A stretch of DNA of 64,000 nucleotides from Halobacillus aidingensis (lineage in GTDB: Bacteria > Bacillota > Bacilli > Bacillales > Halobacillaceae). Shown one piece after another: positions 39,670 to 50,165 of this stretch. How positions within the stretch are numbered: the first letter of the stretch is position 1; each line of letters starts with the position of its first letter. The translations under genes and the position numbers were made by a program. A model generated the notes under the pieces. The model ran no database searches and was not told the DNA's origin. It saw only the letters and a program-made list of their open reading frames with translations. The stretch spans positions 1 through 64,000 of the forward strand of contig NZ_FNIZ01000005.1 in NCBI RefSeq assembly GCF_900104185.1, read 5' to 3'.

Positions 39670-41817
39670 ATGGGAAAGAAGCAAAAAAACAAATCGAAGC
39701 ACAAGTCACACCTTTCTTTCCGATTGAACGTGGTGTTTTTTGTTGTATTCCTAATATTTTCTGGGATCATACTTCAACTTGGGGTCGTTCAAATTCTAAA
39801 CGGGGAAGAGGCCCAGGAAGAAATTAACCGTACAGAAAACACAACGACCAGCATACCAGTACCCAGGGGAGAAATGTATGATCGATATGGCCGTGTAGTG
39901 GTTGATAACCAGCCGTTGTATTCGATTACCTATACACCTCCAAAAGGTGTTCAACCTAAAGATAAGCTGCAATTAGCTGAAGAAATATCTAAGTATATAG
40001 ATATGGAATTTGAAGGGAAGTTAACGGATAGAGACCTTAAGGAGTACTTCTTTCTTCAAAATCAGGAAGAAGTTACTGCGCGTATTGAAGATGAGGATAC
40101 ATCAGAATTGGATAATGGTGAAGTTTATCAACTTCAATTAGATAGCATTAGAAAAGACGAAATTGCTGGTTATGACAACCAAACGAAGGAGATCATAGCA
40201 ATTAAGAAGGAATTAGACAAAGCCTATGCACTTGCTCCTCACGTTTTGAAAAATACGGATATCTCTGAAAGGGAATATTCTGTTGTGGCCGAACACTTAG
40301 CTGAGTTGCCCGGGATCAACGTGACATCGGATTGGGAGCGTACATATCCATATGATTCTGTTTTCCGCAGTTATATTGGCAGCATTACTTCGAAAGAACA
40401 AGGTGTTCCGAGAGATAAACTGGATTATTTCATGTCGCTGGATTACAGCCGTAATGATCGAGTAGGTACAAGTGGGCTGGAACAAGAGTATGAGGATGTA
40501 CTGAGAGGTACGAAAGAAAAGGTCCAATACGAAACGGATAAGAACAATAATGTGATTAATTCCAAGGTGATTCGTGAAGGAGAGAAAGGCAAAGATCTCG
40601 TCCTGACGATTGATATGGAATTGCAAGAACGAGTCAACAAGATTGTTCAGGAGGAGCTGGAAGCAGCAATTCGCAAAGCGCCTGGTCCAAACAGACACCT
40701 GGAAAATGCGGTTGCGGTCGTCTCCGATCCAAATACAGGAGAAATTTTGGCGATTACAGGTCAAACCTACAACAGAAATCCTGAAGAGGGGGAATCCAGA
40801 TTCTCCGATACATCCCATCAGGCTCTTTATAATTCCTATATGCCTGGATCTATAGTAAAAGGAGCAACTGTCTTGACTGGTTTACATGAAGGGGCCGTGA
40901 CACCTAATACTTGGATCAATGATAAACCTATAACAATTGCTGGAAGGCAAAAAGGTTCTTACACGTCTAATATAGGTACAGTCAATGATATTGCAGCTCT
41001 TCAACAATCCTCAAACGTATATATGTACTTCCTTGCGATGTACTTGGGTGAAGAGTATAGCAACAATTATGATATGAACTATCTGTCTTTAAAAGATGGA
41101 ACATTTGATAATTTCATTTTTAATTTTAATCAGCTAGGCCTTGGCGTAAAAACAGGTATAGACTTCCCTTATGAAGGTTTAGGAGTCACTGGTGAAATTG
41201 GGAACCCAGGACACATCCTGGACTTCTCCATCGGACAATTCAGCACTTATACGCCGATGCAGTTAAACCAATATGTATCCACCATAGCTAATGGCGGTGA
41301 CAGAATGAGGCCAAGATTGGTGAAAAGTGTTCATGAGCCGTCACTAGAAGATGGACTGGGTCCTTTGTACAAAGATTATAGTCCACAGGTGTTGAACCAA
41401 TTAGAAATGGATCAGTCATATATTGAAAGAGTCCAGGAAGGGTTCAGGCAAGTGGCTCAAACAAATCAGGGGACAGCCAGTCATGTGTTTTCTAAAGAGC
41501 CTTATGCAAAGTATAATATGGCTGTCAAAACAGGAACAGCACAAGCATTCAAAGCCGTGTTTGATGAAAATGGAGAAAGAACAACCTATAAGGATCTATT
41601 GAATAAAACCTTAGTTGGATATGCACCTTCGGATGATCCGGAAATTGCTTTCTCCATTGTCTCCCCTTATTTAGGAGAAAACGCAACAAGCACGTTTGAT
41701 ATCAGCAACAAAATTGGTGCGCGGATCGGACAAGCGTATTTTGAACTGAAAGAGGAACGTAAAGAGAACGGCATACAAGCGAATAATTCAGATGAAGAAG
41801 CAGAAACTGAGGAGTGA
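39670..41817 (+). CDS. pbpA: Class B penicillin-binding protein PbpA
   Basis: A 715-residue transpeptidase that cross-links peptidoglycan outside the membrane during rod elongation. After a basic cytosolic start (GKKQKNKSKHKSH) and one membrane helix (24-43) comes the PBP dimer domain (PVPRGEMYDRYGRVVVDN). The transpeptidase motifs follow: Ser394 in GSIVK (SxxK), SSN at about 447-449 and KTG from Lys620. The acidic tail (NNSDEEAETEE) is unlike the core. ATG at 39670 follows AAGGAGAGG. In B. subtilis PbpA is redundant with PbpH. Confidence 0.92.
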   Translation: MGKKQKNKSKHKSHLSFRLNVVFFVVFLIFSGIILQLGVVQILNGEEAQEEINRTENTTTSIPVPRGEMYDRYGRVVVDNQPLYSITYTPPKGVQPKDKLQLAEEISKYIDMEFEGKLTDRDLKEYFFLQNQEEVTARIEDEDTSELDNGEVYQLQLDSIRKDEIAGYDNQTKEIIAIKKELDKAYALAPHVLKNTDISEREYSVVAEHLAELPGINVTSDWERTYPYDSVFRSYIGSITSKEQGVPRDKLDYFMSLDYSRNDRVGTSGLEQEYEDVLRGTKEKVQYETDKNNNVINSKVIREGEKGKDLVLTIDMELQERVNKIVQEELEAAIRKAPGPNRHLENAVAVVSDPNTGEILAITGQTYNRNPEEGESRFSDTSHQALYNSYMPGSIVKGATVLTGLHEGAVTPNTWINDKPITIAGRQKGSYTSNIGTVNDIAALQQSSNVYMYFLAMYLGEEYSNNYDMNYLSLKDGTFDNFIFNFNQLGLGVKTGIDFPYEGLGVTGEIGNPGHILDFSIGQFSTYTPMQLNQYVSTIANGGDRMRPRLVKSVHEPSLEDGLGPLYKDYSPQVLNQLEMDQSYIERVQEGFRQVAQTNQGTASHVFSKEPYAKYNMAVKTGTAQAFKAVFDENGERTTYKDLLNKTLVGYAPSDDPEIAFSIVSPYLGENATSTFDISNKIGARIGQAYFELKEERKENGIQANNSDEEAETEE

Positions 41818-41842
41818 TACGACAAGTATCACTCCTTTTTTT
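41811..41842 (+). terminator. Terminator of pbpA
   Basis: GGAGTGATAC / GTATCACTCC stem with five-base loop, T7 run. The hairpin includes the stop codon. Confidence 0.9.
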
Positions 41843-41907
41843 ATATTAACGGAAGAGTTGTGTGGATTATCCAAACATAAGGGTGTTTATTCAACAAAAA
41901 TCACCAA

Positions 41908-41946
41908 TTTACAAAACCTTTACGTTTGGTTCATATGTCATTAAAA
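41908..41946 (+). promoter_or_regulatory. PhoP box of the pst operon
   Basis: Four hexamers TTTACA, TTTACG, TTCATA and TTAAAA start at 41908, 41919, 41930 and 41941, each exactly 11 bases after the last. This is the tandem TT(A/T)ACA arrangement bound by phosphorylated PhoP, so the operon should be induced by phosphate starvation. Confidence 0.82.
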
Positions 41947-42026
41947 CTCTCTCGTTAATATATAAAATGTGAGATGGCCAAGCCGTCGAACACAAAACAT
42001 AACCACAAATATAGGGGGAGAAAGAA

Positions 42027-43025
42027 ATGAAAAACTTTAAAAGTTTAGCACTAATGCTAATGTTCATCCTAGTGCTGGGAGTACTTGCTGCATGCGGAGG
42101 ATCTGAAGAGGAACCAGCAGCTGAAGAAGGCAACAACTCAGAAGAAGGCACTAACGCTGAAGGTTCTGAAGAAGTATCCGGACCAATTGCGATTGATGGA
42201 TCTTCTACTGTATTCCCGATCATGGAAAACTTGACTTACACTTACAATCAGGAAAACCCTGATGTGAACGTAACAGTAAACTCTTCCGGGTCCGGCGGTG
42301 GATTCAAAAAATCCACAGTAGGTGAAATTGATTTAAGTAATGCTTCTCGTCCTATCAAAGAAGAAGAAATGGCAACAGCTGAAGAAAACGGCATTCAATT
42401 AGAAGAACTAGAACTTGCATATGATGGTCTTTCCGTAGTGGTTAGCCAACAGAATGATTTCGTTGAAGAATTGACAATTGATCAGTTGAAACAAATTTTC
42501 CTTGAGTCTTCCGAAGCTAAAATGTGGTCTGATATCAATCCAGAATGGCCAGAAGAAGAAATCAAAATCTTCAGCCCTGGACATGATTCCGGTACATTCG
42601 ACTACTTCAATGAAGTAATTCTTGAAGAAGAGCCGATGAAAGAAGGAGAAAATACTACACTTTCTGAAGATGACAACGTACTTGTGCGCGGTATTGAAAA
42701 CGATCCAAACGCAATCGGTTTCTTCGGATATGCGTACTATGCTGAGAACGAAGATGTATTGAAAGTTCTTGGAATTTCTGAAGACGGAAACGAAGCTGTA
42801 AAACCAAACCCTGAAACAATCCAAGATGGTTCTTACACACCACTTTCCCGTCCGCTATTCACTTATGTAAACGTGAATGCATATAAAGAAAAACCACAAG
42901 TTCGTGACTTCGTAGAGTACACATTGAACAATGCTGGGAAAGCTGCTGAAGAAGTTGGGTATGTAGCTCTTCCAGAAGATAAGTATCAAGAGCAACTTGA
43001 AACAGCGAAAAGCTGGGCAGAGTAA
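42027..43025 (+). CDS. pstS: Phosphate-binding lipoprotein PstS
   Basis: A 332-residue phosphate receptor, lipidated at Cys23 (VLAAC), with a very acidic linker (about residues 26-52). Phosphate-binding landmarks are IDGSSTVFPI, NSSGSGGGFKKSTVGEIDLSNASRP as two adjoining pieces, and GHDSGTFDYF. It delivers phosphate to PstCA on the outer face of the membrane. ATG at 42027 after GGGGGAG. First gene of pstSCAB-phoU behind the PhoP box. Confidence 0.93.
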   Translation: MKNFKSLALMLMFILVLGVLAACGGSEEEPAAEEGNNSEEGTNAEGSEEVSGPIAIDGSSTVFPIMENLTYTYNQENPDVNVTVNSSGSGGGFKKSTVGEIDLSNASRPIKEEEMATAEENGIQLEELELAYDGLSVVVSQQNDFVEELTIDQLKQIFLESSEAKMWSDINPEWPEEEIKIFSPGHDSGTFDYFNEVILEEEPMKEGENTTLSEDDNVLVRGIENDPNAIGFFGYAYYAENEDVLKVLGISEDGNEAVKPNPETIQDGSYTPLSRPLFTYVNVNAYKEKPQVRDFVEYTLNNAGKAAEEVGYVALPEDKYQEQLETAKSWAE

Positions 43026-43049
43026 TGGATTTGAAAACCTAACAAGGAG

Positions 43050-43074
43050 GGTGAGACTTTATCGGGGTCTCACC
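43050..43074 (+). promoter_or_regulatory. Intercistronic hairpin pstS/pstC
   Basis: GGTGAGAC / GTCTCACC perfect eight-bp stem without a strong T run. Such hairpins allow more PstS than permease by partial termination or by protecting the upstream mRNA. Confidence 0.6.
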
Positions 43075-43103
43075 TTGCCTTATGGATGAGAGGAGTTTTT
43101 AAC

Positions 43104-44051
43104 ATGGACAAGGGGTTACAATCAGAGGGGAAAATGATTGACGTCCAACAAATGATTGAAAGGAATAAGAAGAAGAAGAGTTTCGGGGAAAGAATAGAGA
43201 AAATCATTCCTTTTTTCTTGCTTCTTTGTGCTGCAGTTAGTGTCCTAACAACTGTAGGGATATTATTTACTTTGTTGAGAGAGTCTATTGGCTTCTTTTC
43301 CAATGTGTCTTTAGTTGATTTTTATACAGGAACAAGTTGGTCACCATGGTCCGGTGAGTATGGGGTTGCTCCATTGATTGGGGGTACATTACTCATCACT
43401 TTGATCGCCACGCTTGTAGCTGTACCTTTGGGGCTCATGTCTGCCATATTTTTGAGTGAATATGCAAATGATAAAGTAAGACGTGTGATCAAACCTGTGC
43501 TCGAAGTTTTAGCAGGAATCCCGACTGTCGTTTATGGTTATTTTGCTTTGACATTCATTACACCAATGTTTCAATCCTTCATTCCTGATTTAGGGATTTT
43601 CAACGCCCTAAGTGGTGGCTTTGTTGTCGGAATCATGATTATTCCTATGGTTGCATCTCTTTCAGAAGATGCTATGAACTCTGTTCCTAATGCTTTAAGG
43701 GAAGGAGCTTACGGATTAGGTGCAACAAAATTAGAAGTTGTATTTAAGGTGGTTTTACCTGCTGCACTATCCGGAATCATCGCATCCATTGTTCTTGCTA
43801 TTTCAAGAGCTATCGGAGAAACAATGATTGTAACGATCGCAGCAGGCGCTACACCTAATCTGACTTTCAATCCGACAGAATCGATCCAAACCATGACTGC
43901 TTTCATTGTGCAGGCAGCAACAGGTGACACCACTTTCGGATCTACCATTTATTACAGTTTGTATGCAGTAGGAATGACATTGTTTGTTTTTACACTCGTC
44001 ATGAACCTTATTGCTCAGTACATTTCTCGTAAGTTCAGGGAGGAATATTGA
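43104..44051 (+). CDS. pstC: Phosphate ABC permease PstC
   Basis: A 315-residue permease with six helices and PstC signatures (YGVAPLIGGTLLITLIATLV, EVLAGIPTVVYGYFAL, and SRAIGETMIVTIAAGATPNL). It forms the channel with PstA. The ATG at 43104 is chosen because GAGAGGAG precedes it. The stop TGA shares one base with the pstA ATG. Confidence 0.92.
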   Translation: MDKGLQSEGKMIDVQQMIERNKKKKSFGERIEKIIPFFLLLCAAVSVLTTVGILFTLLRESIGFFSNVSLVDFYTGTSWSPWSGEYGVAPLIGGTLLITLIATLVAVPLGLMSAIFLSEYANDKVRRVIKPVLEVLAGIPTVVYGYFALTFITPMFQSFIPDLGIFNALSGGFVVGIMIIPMVASLSEDAMNSVPNALREGAYGLGATKLEVVFKVVLPAALSGIIASIVLAISRAIGETMIVTIAAGATPNLTFNPTESIQTMTAFIVQAATGDTTFGSTIYYSLYAVGMTLFVFTLVMNLIAQYISRKFREEY

Positions 44052-44929
44052 TGCTTGGTCAAAATGAACAAAATATCAAGAAACGTATGGAAGGGAGAGT
44101 AGCCATCAACAAAGTCCTAATGGTCTTGTTTGGTATGGCTACTGCAGTGGGATTAGTCTTTCTAGTCTTACTTTTTTATCGTGTATTGACTCAAGGAATT
44201 GGTTATTTAAGTCTTGACTATATTTTGAACTTCCCAGCACCTTATCCGGAAGAAGCGGGTATTTATGCTGGTTTGATCGGTTCAGTATTCTTAATGATTA
44301 TTGTTGCTATTTTTGCTGTCATTATAGGTGTTGCGACAGCGATCTATTTGGAAGAGTACGCACCTAAAAATAAGTTTACAGAATTTATCAGAGTAAACAT
44401 TCAAAACTTAGCTGGGGTGCCTTCCATTGTTTTCGGACTACTAGGATTAACGTTCTTCGTTTATATGTTTAATTTCGGTTATACACTCATTGCTGGTGGA
44501 CTAACGATGGCATTGTTGATTCTTCCTGTTATCGTAGTAGCTGCCCAAGAAGCTGTTCGTTCGGTACCGGCAGAAATTAAAGAAGCATCCTATGGCATGG
44601 GAGCTTCTAAATGGCAAACCATTGCACGCGTGATTTTACCAGCTGCTATTCCGGGAATTCTTACCGGAGCAATTATCGCTTTGTCTCGTGCAATTGGTGA
44701 GACTGCGCCTTTGATTATCGTAGGTGCAGCCACTGCGATCTACACATTACCGGAGTCATTACTTGCTAAATACACGGTGATGCCGATTCAGATCTATAAC
44801 TGGACAGGTAGACCACAGGAAGAATGGCAGTATGTAGCAGGAGCAGGAATCATTGTTCTTTTAGCCGTGTTGCTACTCATGAATTCAATTGCTGTTTTGA
44901 TCAGAAACAAATATCAACGTCGTCTTTAA
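44051..44929 (+). CDS. pstA: Phosphate ABC permease PstA
   Basis: A 292-residue permease, partner of PstC, with six helices. Landmarks are AGLIGSVFLMIIVAIFAVII, NLAGVPSIVFGLLGL, and ALSRAIGETAPLIIVGAA. ATG at 44051 with GGGAGGA just upstream, overlapping the pstC stop by one base (TGATG), so translation is coupled. Confidence 0.92.
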   Translation: MLGQNEQNIKKRMEGRVAINKVLMVLFGMATAVGLVFLVLLFYRVLTQGIGYLSLDYILNFPAPYPEEAGIYAGLIGSVFLMIIVAIFAVIIGVATAIYLEEYAPKNKFTEFIRVNIQNLAGVPSIVFGLLGLTFFVYMFNFGYTLIAGGLTMALLILPVIVVAAQEAVRSVPAEIKEASYGMGASKWQTIARVILPAAIPGILTGAIIALSRAIGETAPLIIVGAATAIYTLPESLLAKYTVMPIQIYNWTGRPQEEWQYVAGAGIIVLLAVLLLMNSIAVLIRNKYQRRL

Positions 44930-44951
44930 TTAGGATGAGGAGGGTTTCAAT

Positions 44952-45800
44952 ATGAATAAAGTAATGGAAGAGAAAACAAATAAAAAGGTAAACCAGAGAA
45001 CAGCGAAGCCTGAGGTTAAAAAAGAGAGAATTAAAAAAGAGAAAACGAATAGCATTATCGAAGTCAATGATTTGAACTTATGGTATGGCTCTGATCAAGC
45101 TTTATACGAAGTAAGCATGGAGGTACCAGAGAAACAGGTGACAGCAATTATCGGGCCTTCGGGTTGCGGAAAATCGACATTCTTAAAGACATTAAACCGC
45201 ATGGTGGAAATGGTGCCGATTGTAAAGACTTCCGGTTCCATTAAATATCGTGACCAGGAAATCTTCAGCAGTAAATATAAAGAAGAATACCTTCGTACGA
45301 AGGTAGGTATGGTTTTCCAAAAGCCTAACCCGTTTCCTAAGAGTGTGTATGATAACGTAGCTTACGGACCAAGAATCCATGGAATTAAAAAGAAAGAAGT
45401 ATTAGATCAAATCGTTGAGAAAAGTTTAAAAGGTGCGGCGATTTGGGATGAGCTGAAAGATCGTCTAAATGAAAATGCTTATGGTCTATCTGGTGGTCAG
45501 CAGCAGCGTGTATGTATCGCACGTGCTCTAGCGGTTGAACCGGATGTTATCTTAATGGACGAGCCGACTTCAGCTCTAGACCCGATTTCTACGGCAAAAG
45601 TAGAAGAGCTTGTTCAGGAGTTAAAAGAAAAATACAGCATTATTATTGTCACGCACAACATGCAGCAGGCCGCTCGTATTTCAGATAAAACAGCCTTCTT
45701 CTTAAATGGAGAATTAATCGAGTTCGCTGACACAGATAACTTGTTCCAGAACCCTCACGATAAGCGAACAGAGGACTATATTACTGGACGCTTCGGCTAA
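44952..45800 (+). CDS. pstB: Phosphate ABC ATPase PstB
   Basis: A 282-residue ATPase with Walker [10 protein letters not shown], signature LSGGQQQR, Walker B VILMDEP and the PstB-specific [20 protein letters not shown]. It has a Lys-rich N-terminal extension of about 35 residues before the ABC domain, longer than in many PstB. A single pstB is present, where B. subtilis has two. ATG at 44952 after GAGGAGGG. Confidence 0.93.
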   Translation: MNKVMEEKTNKKVNQRTAKPEVKKERIKKEKTNSIIEVNDLNLWYGSDQALYEVSMEVPEKQVTAIIGPSGCGKSTFLKTLNRMVEMVPIVKTSGSIKYRDQEIFSSKYKEEYLRTKVGMVFQKPNPFPKSVYDNVAYGPRIHGIKKKEVLDQIVEKSLKGAAIWDELKDRLNENAYGLSGGQQQRVCIARALAVEPDVILMDEPTSALDPISTAKVEELVQELKEKYSIIIVTHNMQQAARISDKTAFFLNGELIEFADTDNLFQNPHDKRTEDYITGRFG

Positions 45801-45819
45801 TTTTTTAGGGGGGATATCC

Positions 45820-46479
45820 ATGTCAATCCGTGTTCATTTTGAAGAAGAACTCGAAGATTTAAAGAAACAAATTAAAGAGTTAGCTCATAATGTAAAAGAT
45901 TCACTCGACCAAGCGATCTATGTCCTATATCAAGGGGACGTTGAGGCGGCAAAAAAAATCCTGGAGGATGATGCAGCCATCGATCGTAAGGAAGAAAAGA
46001 TAAACGATGATGCTATTCTGATGCTGGCAAAGCAACAGCCGGTTGCAAGGGATTTGAGAAGGATCATCATTGCTATAAAAATTTCTAGCGATTTAGAACG
46101 TATGGCCGATCACTCCACCAATATTGCGAAGGCAACGATTCATTTAGGTGAAGAGCATGGCATTGAAATTGACCCTGAGCTACGTGAAATGGCTGTCCTT
46201 GCTATGGATATGGTGGATTTGGCAATCAAATCCTTTGAGTATGAAGATATATCGTTAGCGAAGAAGCTTGCTGAAATGGATGATGTTGTAGACAAAAAGT
46301 ATGGTTCGATTGTAAAAGAAATGCTGGAATTGACGGCGATTAATCCAGAACAGATCCAGCACATTATGCAGATGGCTTATGTAGCCAGGTATATTGAAAG
46401 GTTCGCTGATCATATAACGAACATCGGCGAAAGTATATTTTATCTGGTAAAGGGAAGAACTTACGATTTGAATAAATAA
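45820..46479 (+). CDS. phoU: Phosphate signalling protein PhoU
   Basis: A 219-residue, all-helical protein with two PhoU three-helix repeats. The metal-binding patterns are ERMADHSTNIAKAT and ERFADHITNIGESI, placed in equivalent helices. PhoU restrains phosphate uptake and modulates the Pho signal. It ends the pstSCAB-phoU operon. B. subtilis lacks phoU in this locus, so this order is closer to that of other bacilli. ATG at 45820 after GGGGGG. Confidence 0.92.
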   Translation: MSIRVHFEEELEDLKKQIKELAHNVKDSLDQAIYVLYQGDVEAAKKILEDDAAIDRKEEKINDDAILMLAKQQPVARDLRRIIIAIKISSDLERMADHSTNIAKATIHLGEEHGIEIDPELREMAVLAMDMVDLAIKSFEYEDISLAKKLAEMDDVVDKKYGSIVKEMLELTAINPEQIQHIMQMAYVARYIERFADHITNIGESIFYLVKGRTYDLNK

Positions 46480-46487
46480 TAGAAGAG

Positions 46488-46522
46488 AAGACATGAATCG
46501 ATTGTTTCGGTTCATGTCTTTT
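46488..46522 (+). terminator. Terminator of the pst operon
   Basis: AAGACATGAA / TTCATGTCTT stem with a 13-base loop, followed by TT. Confidence 0.75.
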
Positions 46523-46640
46523 AGTATTAACGTATTTGCCGTCTTTCGTTATTAGATGACGATTATATGATTCTATATATGATGTATAGACCTCCTTAGA
46601 TGCTTAAAAGGGTGGGGAGATTACGTTAATTTTAAAAGAA

Positions 46641-46671
46641 AAAAGAAGCCACAAAAAATACGGCTTCTTTT
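46641..46671 (-). terminator. Terminator of the YceG-like gene
   Basis: AAAAGAAGCC / GGCTTCTTTT, read leftwards it ends in TTTTTTCTTTT-like sequence. Confidence 0.8.
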
Positions 46672-47119
46672 ACTTCGATGTAATAGCTTCAGCAATTTCT
46701 TGAAGCGACATTTCTGAATTTAGAGTAGCTTGACCAATTTGTATATAACGGCTATAGTCATTTTCTTTCATAAAGGATTCAAACGCAGCATCATCTTTAA
46801 TGATATTGGCCTGCAGCAGTTTTTCACTGATATCATCTGTTGTAGTACCTGAGACGATGTCAATGGAAAAGGTCGATATAGGTTCCTCAACAGGGGTAGG
46901 AGTCGATGCTTCTCTATTATTTTTTTCCTTGAGAGTTTCCCACTCATCCGTAGTTAAAGTTCGATATCCTTCCCTTTCGAGCTGTTCAATCAACTCTTCC
47001 GTTTTATACTCTTTTTCTACGGCTGTCGTGGATGTCGCATCTGTGTTCCAGTAGGATATAGCAAACACAAGAACCGCCGTAAGTAAACCTAGGGCGTAAG
47101 ATCGTGTCCATTGTTTCAT
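46670..47119 (-). CDS. YceG-like domain membrane protein (YqzC-position)
   Basis: A 149-residue protein with one N-terminal membrane helix (about 8-24), a Thr/Glu-rich linker, and a C-terminal stretch (STFSIDIVSGTTTDDISEKL, and YIQIGQATLNSEMSLQEIAE). That stretch resembles the LysM-like subdomain of MltG/YceG proteins. No catalytic YceG domain is present, so a transglycosylase role is unlikely. The gene overlaps its upstream neighbour by four bases. The location fits the B. subtilis yqzC/yqzD pair downstream of pst; correspondence is by position and size only. Confidence 0.65.
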   Translation of the reverse strand: MKQWTRSYALGLLTAVLVFAISYWNTDATSTTAVEKEYKTEELIEQLEREGYRTLTTDEWETLKEKNNREASTPTPVEEPISTFSIDIVSGTTTDDISEKLLQANIIKDDAAFESFMKENDYSRYIQIGQATLNSEMSLQEIAEAITSK

Positions 47120-47493
47120 GTTTGAACACCGCCACTTTTTTGCTGTTGTATCATCGAATGGACATCATGCTCACTCAAATTCGTCTGTTTTGCTATGTAA
47201 TGGGTCTTATAGCCTTTTTGATACATGGATCGAACAGTATCGACTAATGGAAGGGTTTGAGGTGCTTCTTTTTTCTTCGGAGGCTGGTTCATTATTTCTT
47301 GAGTTAAATCTTCAGCCAGAAGCTCTTCTTCCAAAACCTTCATTTTCTTTTTGAGCTGGTAGTTGCTTTGCATCATTGTCATATTGACCTGTTCGACTTG
47401 GTTTTCAAGTTCTTTCATGCGGTCATTCATGAAAAATGAAAGAACAAAAAGGCCGAGGGCAACAGCAGCCATTGTACTGATAACATAAATCAA
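47116..47493 (-). CDS. Membrane-anchored coiled-coil protein with HTH-like tail (YqzD-position)
   Basis: A 125-residue protein. A membrane helix at residues 2-20 is followed by a heptad-rich coiled coil (about 26-62), a linker, and a C-terminal segment (VRSMYQKGYKTHYIAKQTNL, then SEHDVHSMIQQQ) that looks like a helix-turn-helix. The function is unknown. ATG at 47493 with AGGAGTG upstream. It is cotranscribed with the YceG-like gene. Confidence 0.62.
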   Translation of the reverse strand: MIYVISTMAAVALGLFVLSFFMNDRMKELENQVEQVNMTMMQSNYQLKKKMKVLEEELLAEDLTQEIMNQPPKKKEAPQTLPLVDTVRSMYQKGYKTHYIAKQTNLSEHDVHSMIQQQKSGGVQT

Positions 47494-47587
47494 GCTGTAT
47501 CACTCCTTTGATTGTCCACATTTATTTATATCATAGAATTAGATGCGTGGCTATGGGATATTTCACCGTTTTTAGCTGAATAACTAC

Positions 47588-47616
47588 TTGAAAGGTTCAA
47601 TCGTTTTTGGTATTAT
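47588..47616 (+). promoter_or_regulatory. rpmG promoter
   Basis: TTGAAA, 17 bases, TATTAT, about 60 bases before the rpmG start. No Zur-type box is visible here. Confidence 0.7.
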
Positions 47617-47676
47617 GAATTAGTCTGATAATGTGAATGAGACAGTGAATAGCTTTTATGATTAGGAGGAATAATA

Positions 47677-47826
47677 ATGCGCGTAAACATTACACTTGCA
47701 TGCACCGAAACTGGTGACCGCAATTATATTAGCACAAAAAACAAGCGTAAAAACCCAGAGCGTCTAGAGCTTATGAAATACAGCCCACGCGTAGGGAAGC
47801 ACACGCTTCACCGTGAAACAAAGTAA
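47677..47826 (+). CDS. rpmG: Ribosomal protein bL33 (cysteine-poor form)
   Basis: A 49-residue bL33 of the large subunit ([20 protein letters not shown], then LHRETK). Zinc-binding bL33 has two CxxC pairs; here only Cys9 remains, followed by TETG, with Ser and Val in the second pair (KYSPRVG). It should therefore not bind zinc. AGGAGGA precedes the ATG. It has its own promoter and terminator and lies before yqgN as in B. subtilis. Confidence 0.93.
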   Translation: MRVNITLACTETGDRNYISTKNKRKNPERLELMKYSPRVGKHTLHRETK

Positions 47827-47828
47827 GC

Positions 47829-47858
47829 AGTAGGATTATTTCCTACTGTTTTTTTTAT
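47829..47858 (+). terminator. Terminator of rpmG
   Basis: CAGTAGGA / TCCTACTG stem with four-base loop and eight T. Confidence 0.88.
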
Positions 47859-47888
47859 ATCCAAACCTCTGCTAATCGCCTGTATATT

Positions 47889-48446
47889 CGTTATTAAACA
47901 ATATGACAGGATTGTTGAAAAATCAGTTTCGAGACTTTTGTTGAGTGAATGGGGCTGCGGGGAATGAGTCGCTTTCCGTGGGAGCGCGGTAAGCCTCCTC
48001 GGACTGCGTCCTGCGGGGTCTCACCATGCACTTTTTTCCCACAGGAGTCTCCCCATTCCCCTCCGCCCCTTTACTATGTAAGTGTCTCGAAACCACTTCT
48101 CAGAAACTCTGCTTGTATGCTCAAGTGAAGTGGATAATATAAGACTCTCCCCGGTGTGAATCCGAATGTGAAAGCTTGATATAGAGCGCTTTATGCCTAC
48201 TTCTAAGTGGGGATGGGAGACGCCCCATGGTAAAGGGGTTCGTTTCTCACATACATCGAATGGGGTGGTTGGGAAGCTGCGGGACTCCCGTGGGAGAAAG
48301 GAGATAGGCGAATCCCGCAGGACGTAGTCCGAGGAAGCTCGGCGCTCCCCCACAGGAAAGCGAGTAGCTTCCCAACCACCCCTGACGCCCAACAGGGCAA
48401 CGAATCCCGGAAACATCTCGAAACTGAGTCTTCCAGAAAAGGGAGC
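47889..48446. repeat. Composite inverted-repeat element, copy G
   Basis: The left edge TTATTAAACAATATGACAGG leads into AATCAGTTTCGAGAC; the right terminus is CATCTCGAAACTGAGTCTTC. Modules lie at 47950-48070 and 48260-48385, in the order of copy C. The linker again contains TAGAGCGCTTTATGCC. It fills the space between rpmG and yqgN. Confidence 0.9.
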
Positions 48447-48489
48447 TTTTGTGAAATTAATTTTATGAGTAGAAGATGAGGTGTGGAAA

Positions 48490-49059
48490 ATGGAAAAGAA
48501 CGAACTCAGGTTCAAAGGAAAGAAGATTCTTCAGGACATTAGTGTGAAAGAGCGACTCTTTATAGAAGCAAGAATGCAGGAGGAATTGTTCAACAGTGAA
48601 ATATGGAAGGATGCCGATGTCGTGGGTGTCACGTTATCTCATACGCATGAATGGTCTACAGAACCTATTATCGAGGAAGGGTGGCGGACCGGCAAGAAGA
48701 TGGTCGTGCCAAAATGTATTCCTGAGAGTAGGCAGATGGAATTTTACCACCTGGAGAAGTATGATCAATTGGAGAGAGTCTATTTTGGTTTAAGAGAACC
48801 CAAGCCTGAAGCCTCAGCGCTGGTGAAGAAAAATGATATTGACCTTCTTCTTGTACCAGGGCTATTGTTTAATGAAAAAGGATACAGAATAGGTTACGGC
48901 GGGGGATATTTTGATCGTTTCATAGAAGGGTTCCCGGGGAAGACATTAATGATTGCATCGGATCGACAAGAATACTCACCACTTCCTTTCGAAGAATTTG
49001 ATCAGAGAGTGGAATACGTGCTTACAGAAAGCGGCGTTCGATCTACATACCATCTTTAG
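48490..49059 (+). CDS. yqgN: 5-formyltetrahydrofolate cyclo-ligase YqgN
   Basis: A 189-residue MTHFS family enzyme that converts 5-formyl-THF to methenyl-THF using ATP. The nucleotide/folate-binding motif GYRIGYGGGYFDRF and the LLVPGLLFNEKG segment are clear. ATG at 48490 with GAGGTG upstream is chosen over the GTG at 48481, which overlaps that site. Position after rpmG and before gluP matches B. subtilis. Its promoter must lie within or next to repeat copy G. Confidence 0.9.
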   Translation: MEKNELRFKGKKILQDISVKERLFIEARMQEELFNSEIWKDADVVGVTLSHTHEWSTEPIIEEGWRTGKKMVVPKCIPESRQMEFYHLEKYDQLERVYFGLREPKPEASALVKKNDIDLLLVPGLLFNEKGYRIGYGGGYFDRFIEGFPGKTLMIASDRQEYSPLPFEEFDQRVEYVLTESGVRSTYHL

Positions 49060-49139
49060 TTCTGAGGATGTCACAAAACATTCATTCATTGTGAAGTATT
49101 GAGCAAACTTATGAGTTATAATGGGGTTAGATTAAATGA

Positions 49140-50135
<996 letters not shown>

Positions 50136-50165
50136 GTTCACCTAACAAAAGAAGAGGTGGATGAG

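Noticed and set aside
49072-49115. Rex operator before ldh
   Set aside because: TCACAA and TTGTGA half-sites are present but not in the normal Rex spacing, so I only mention them.
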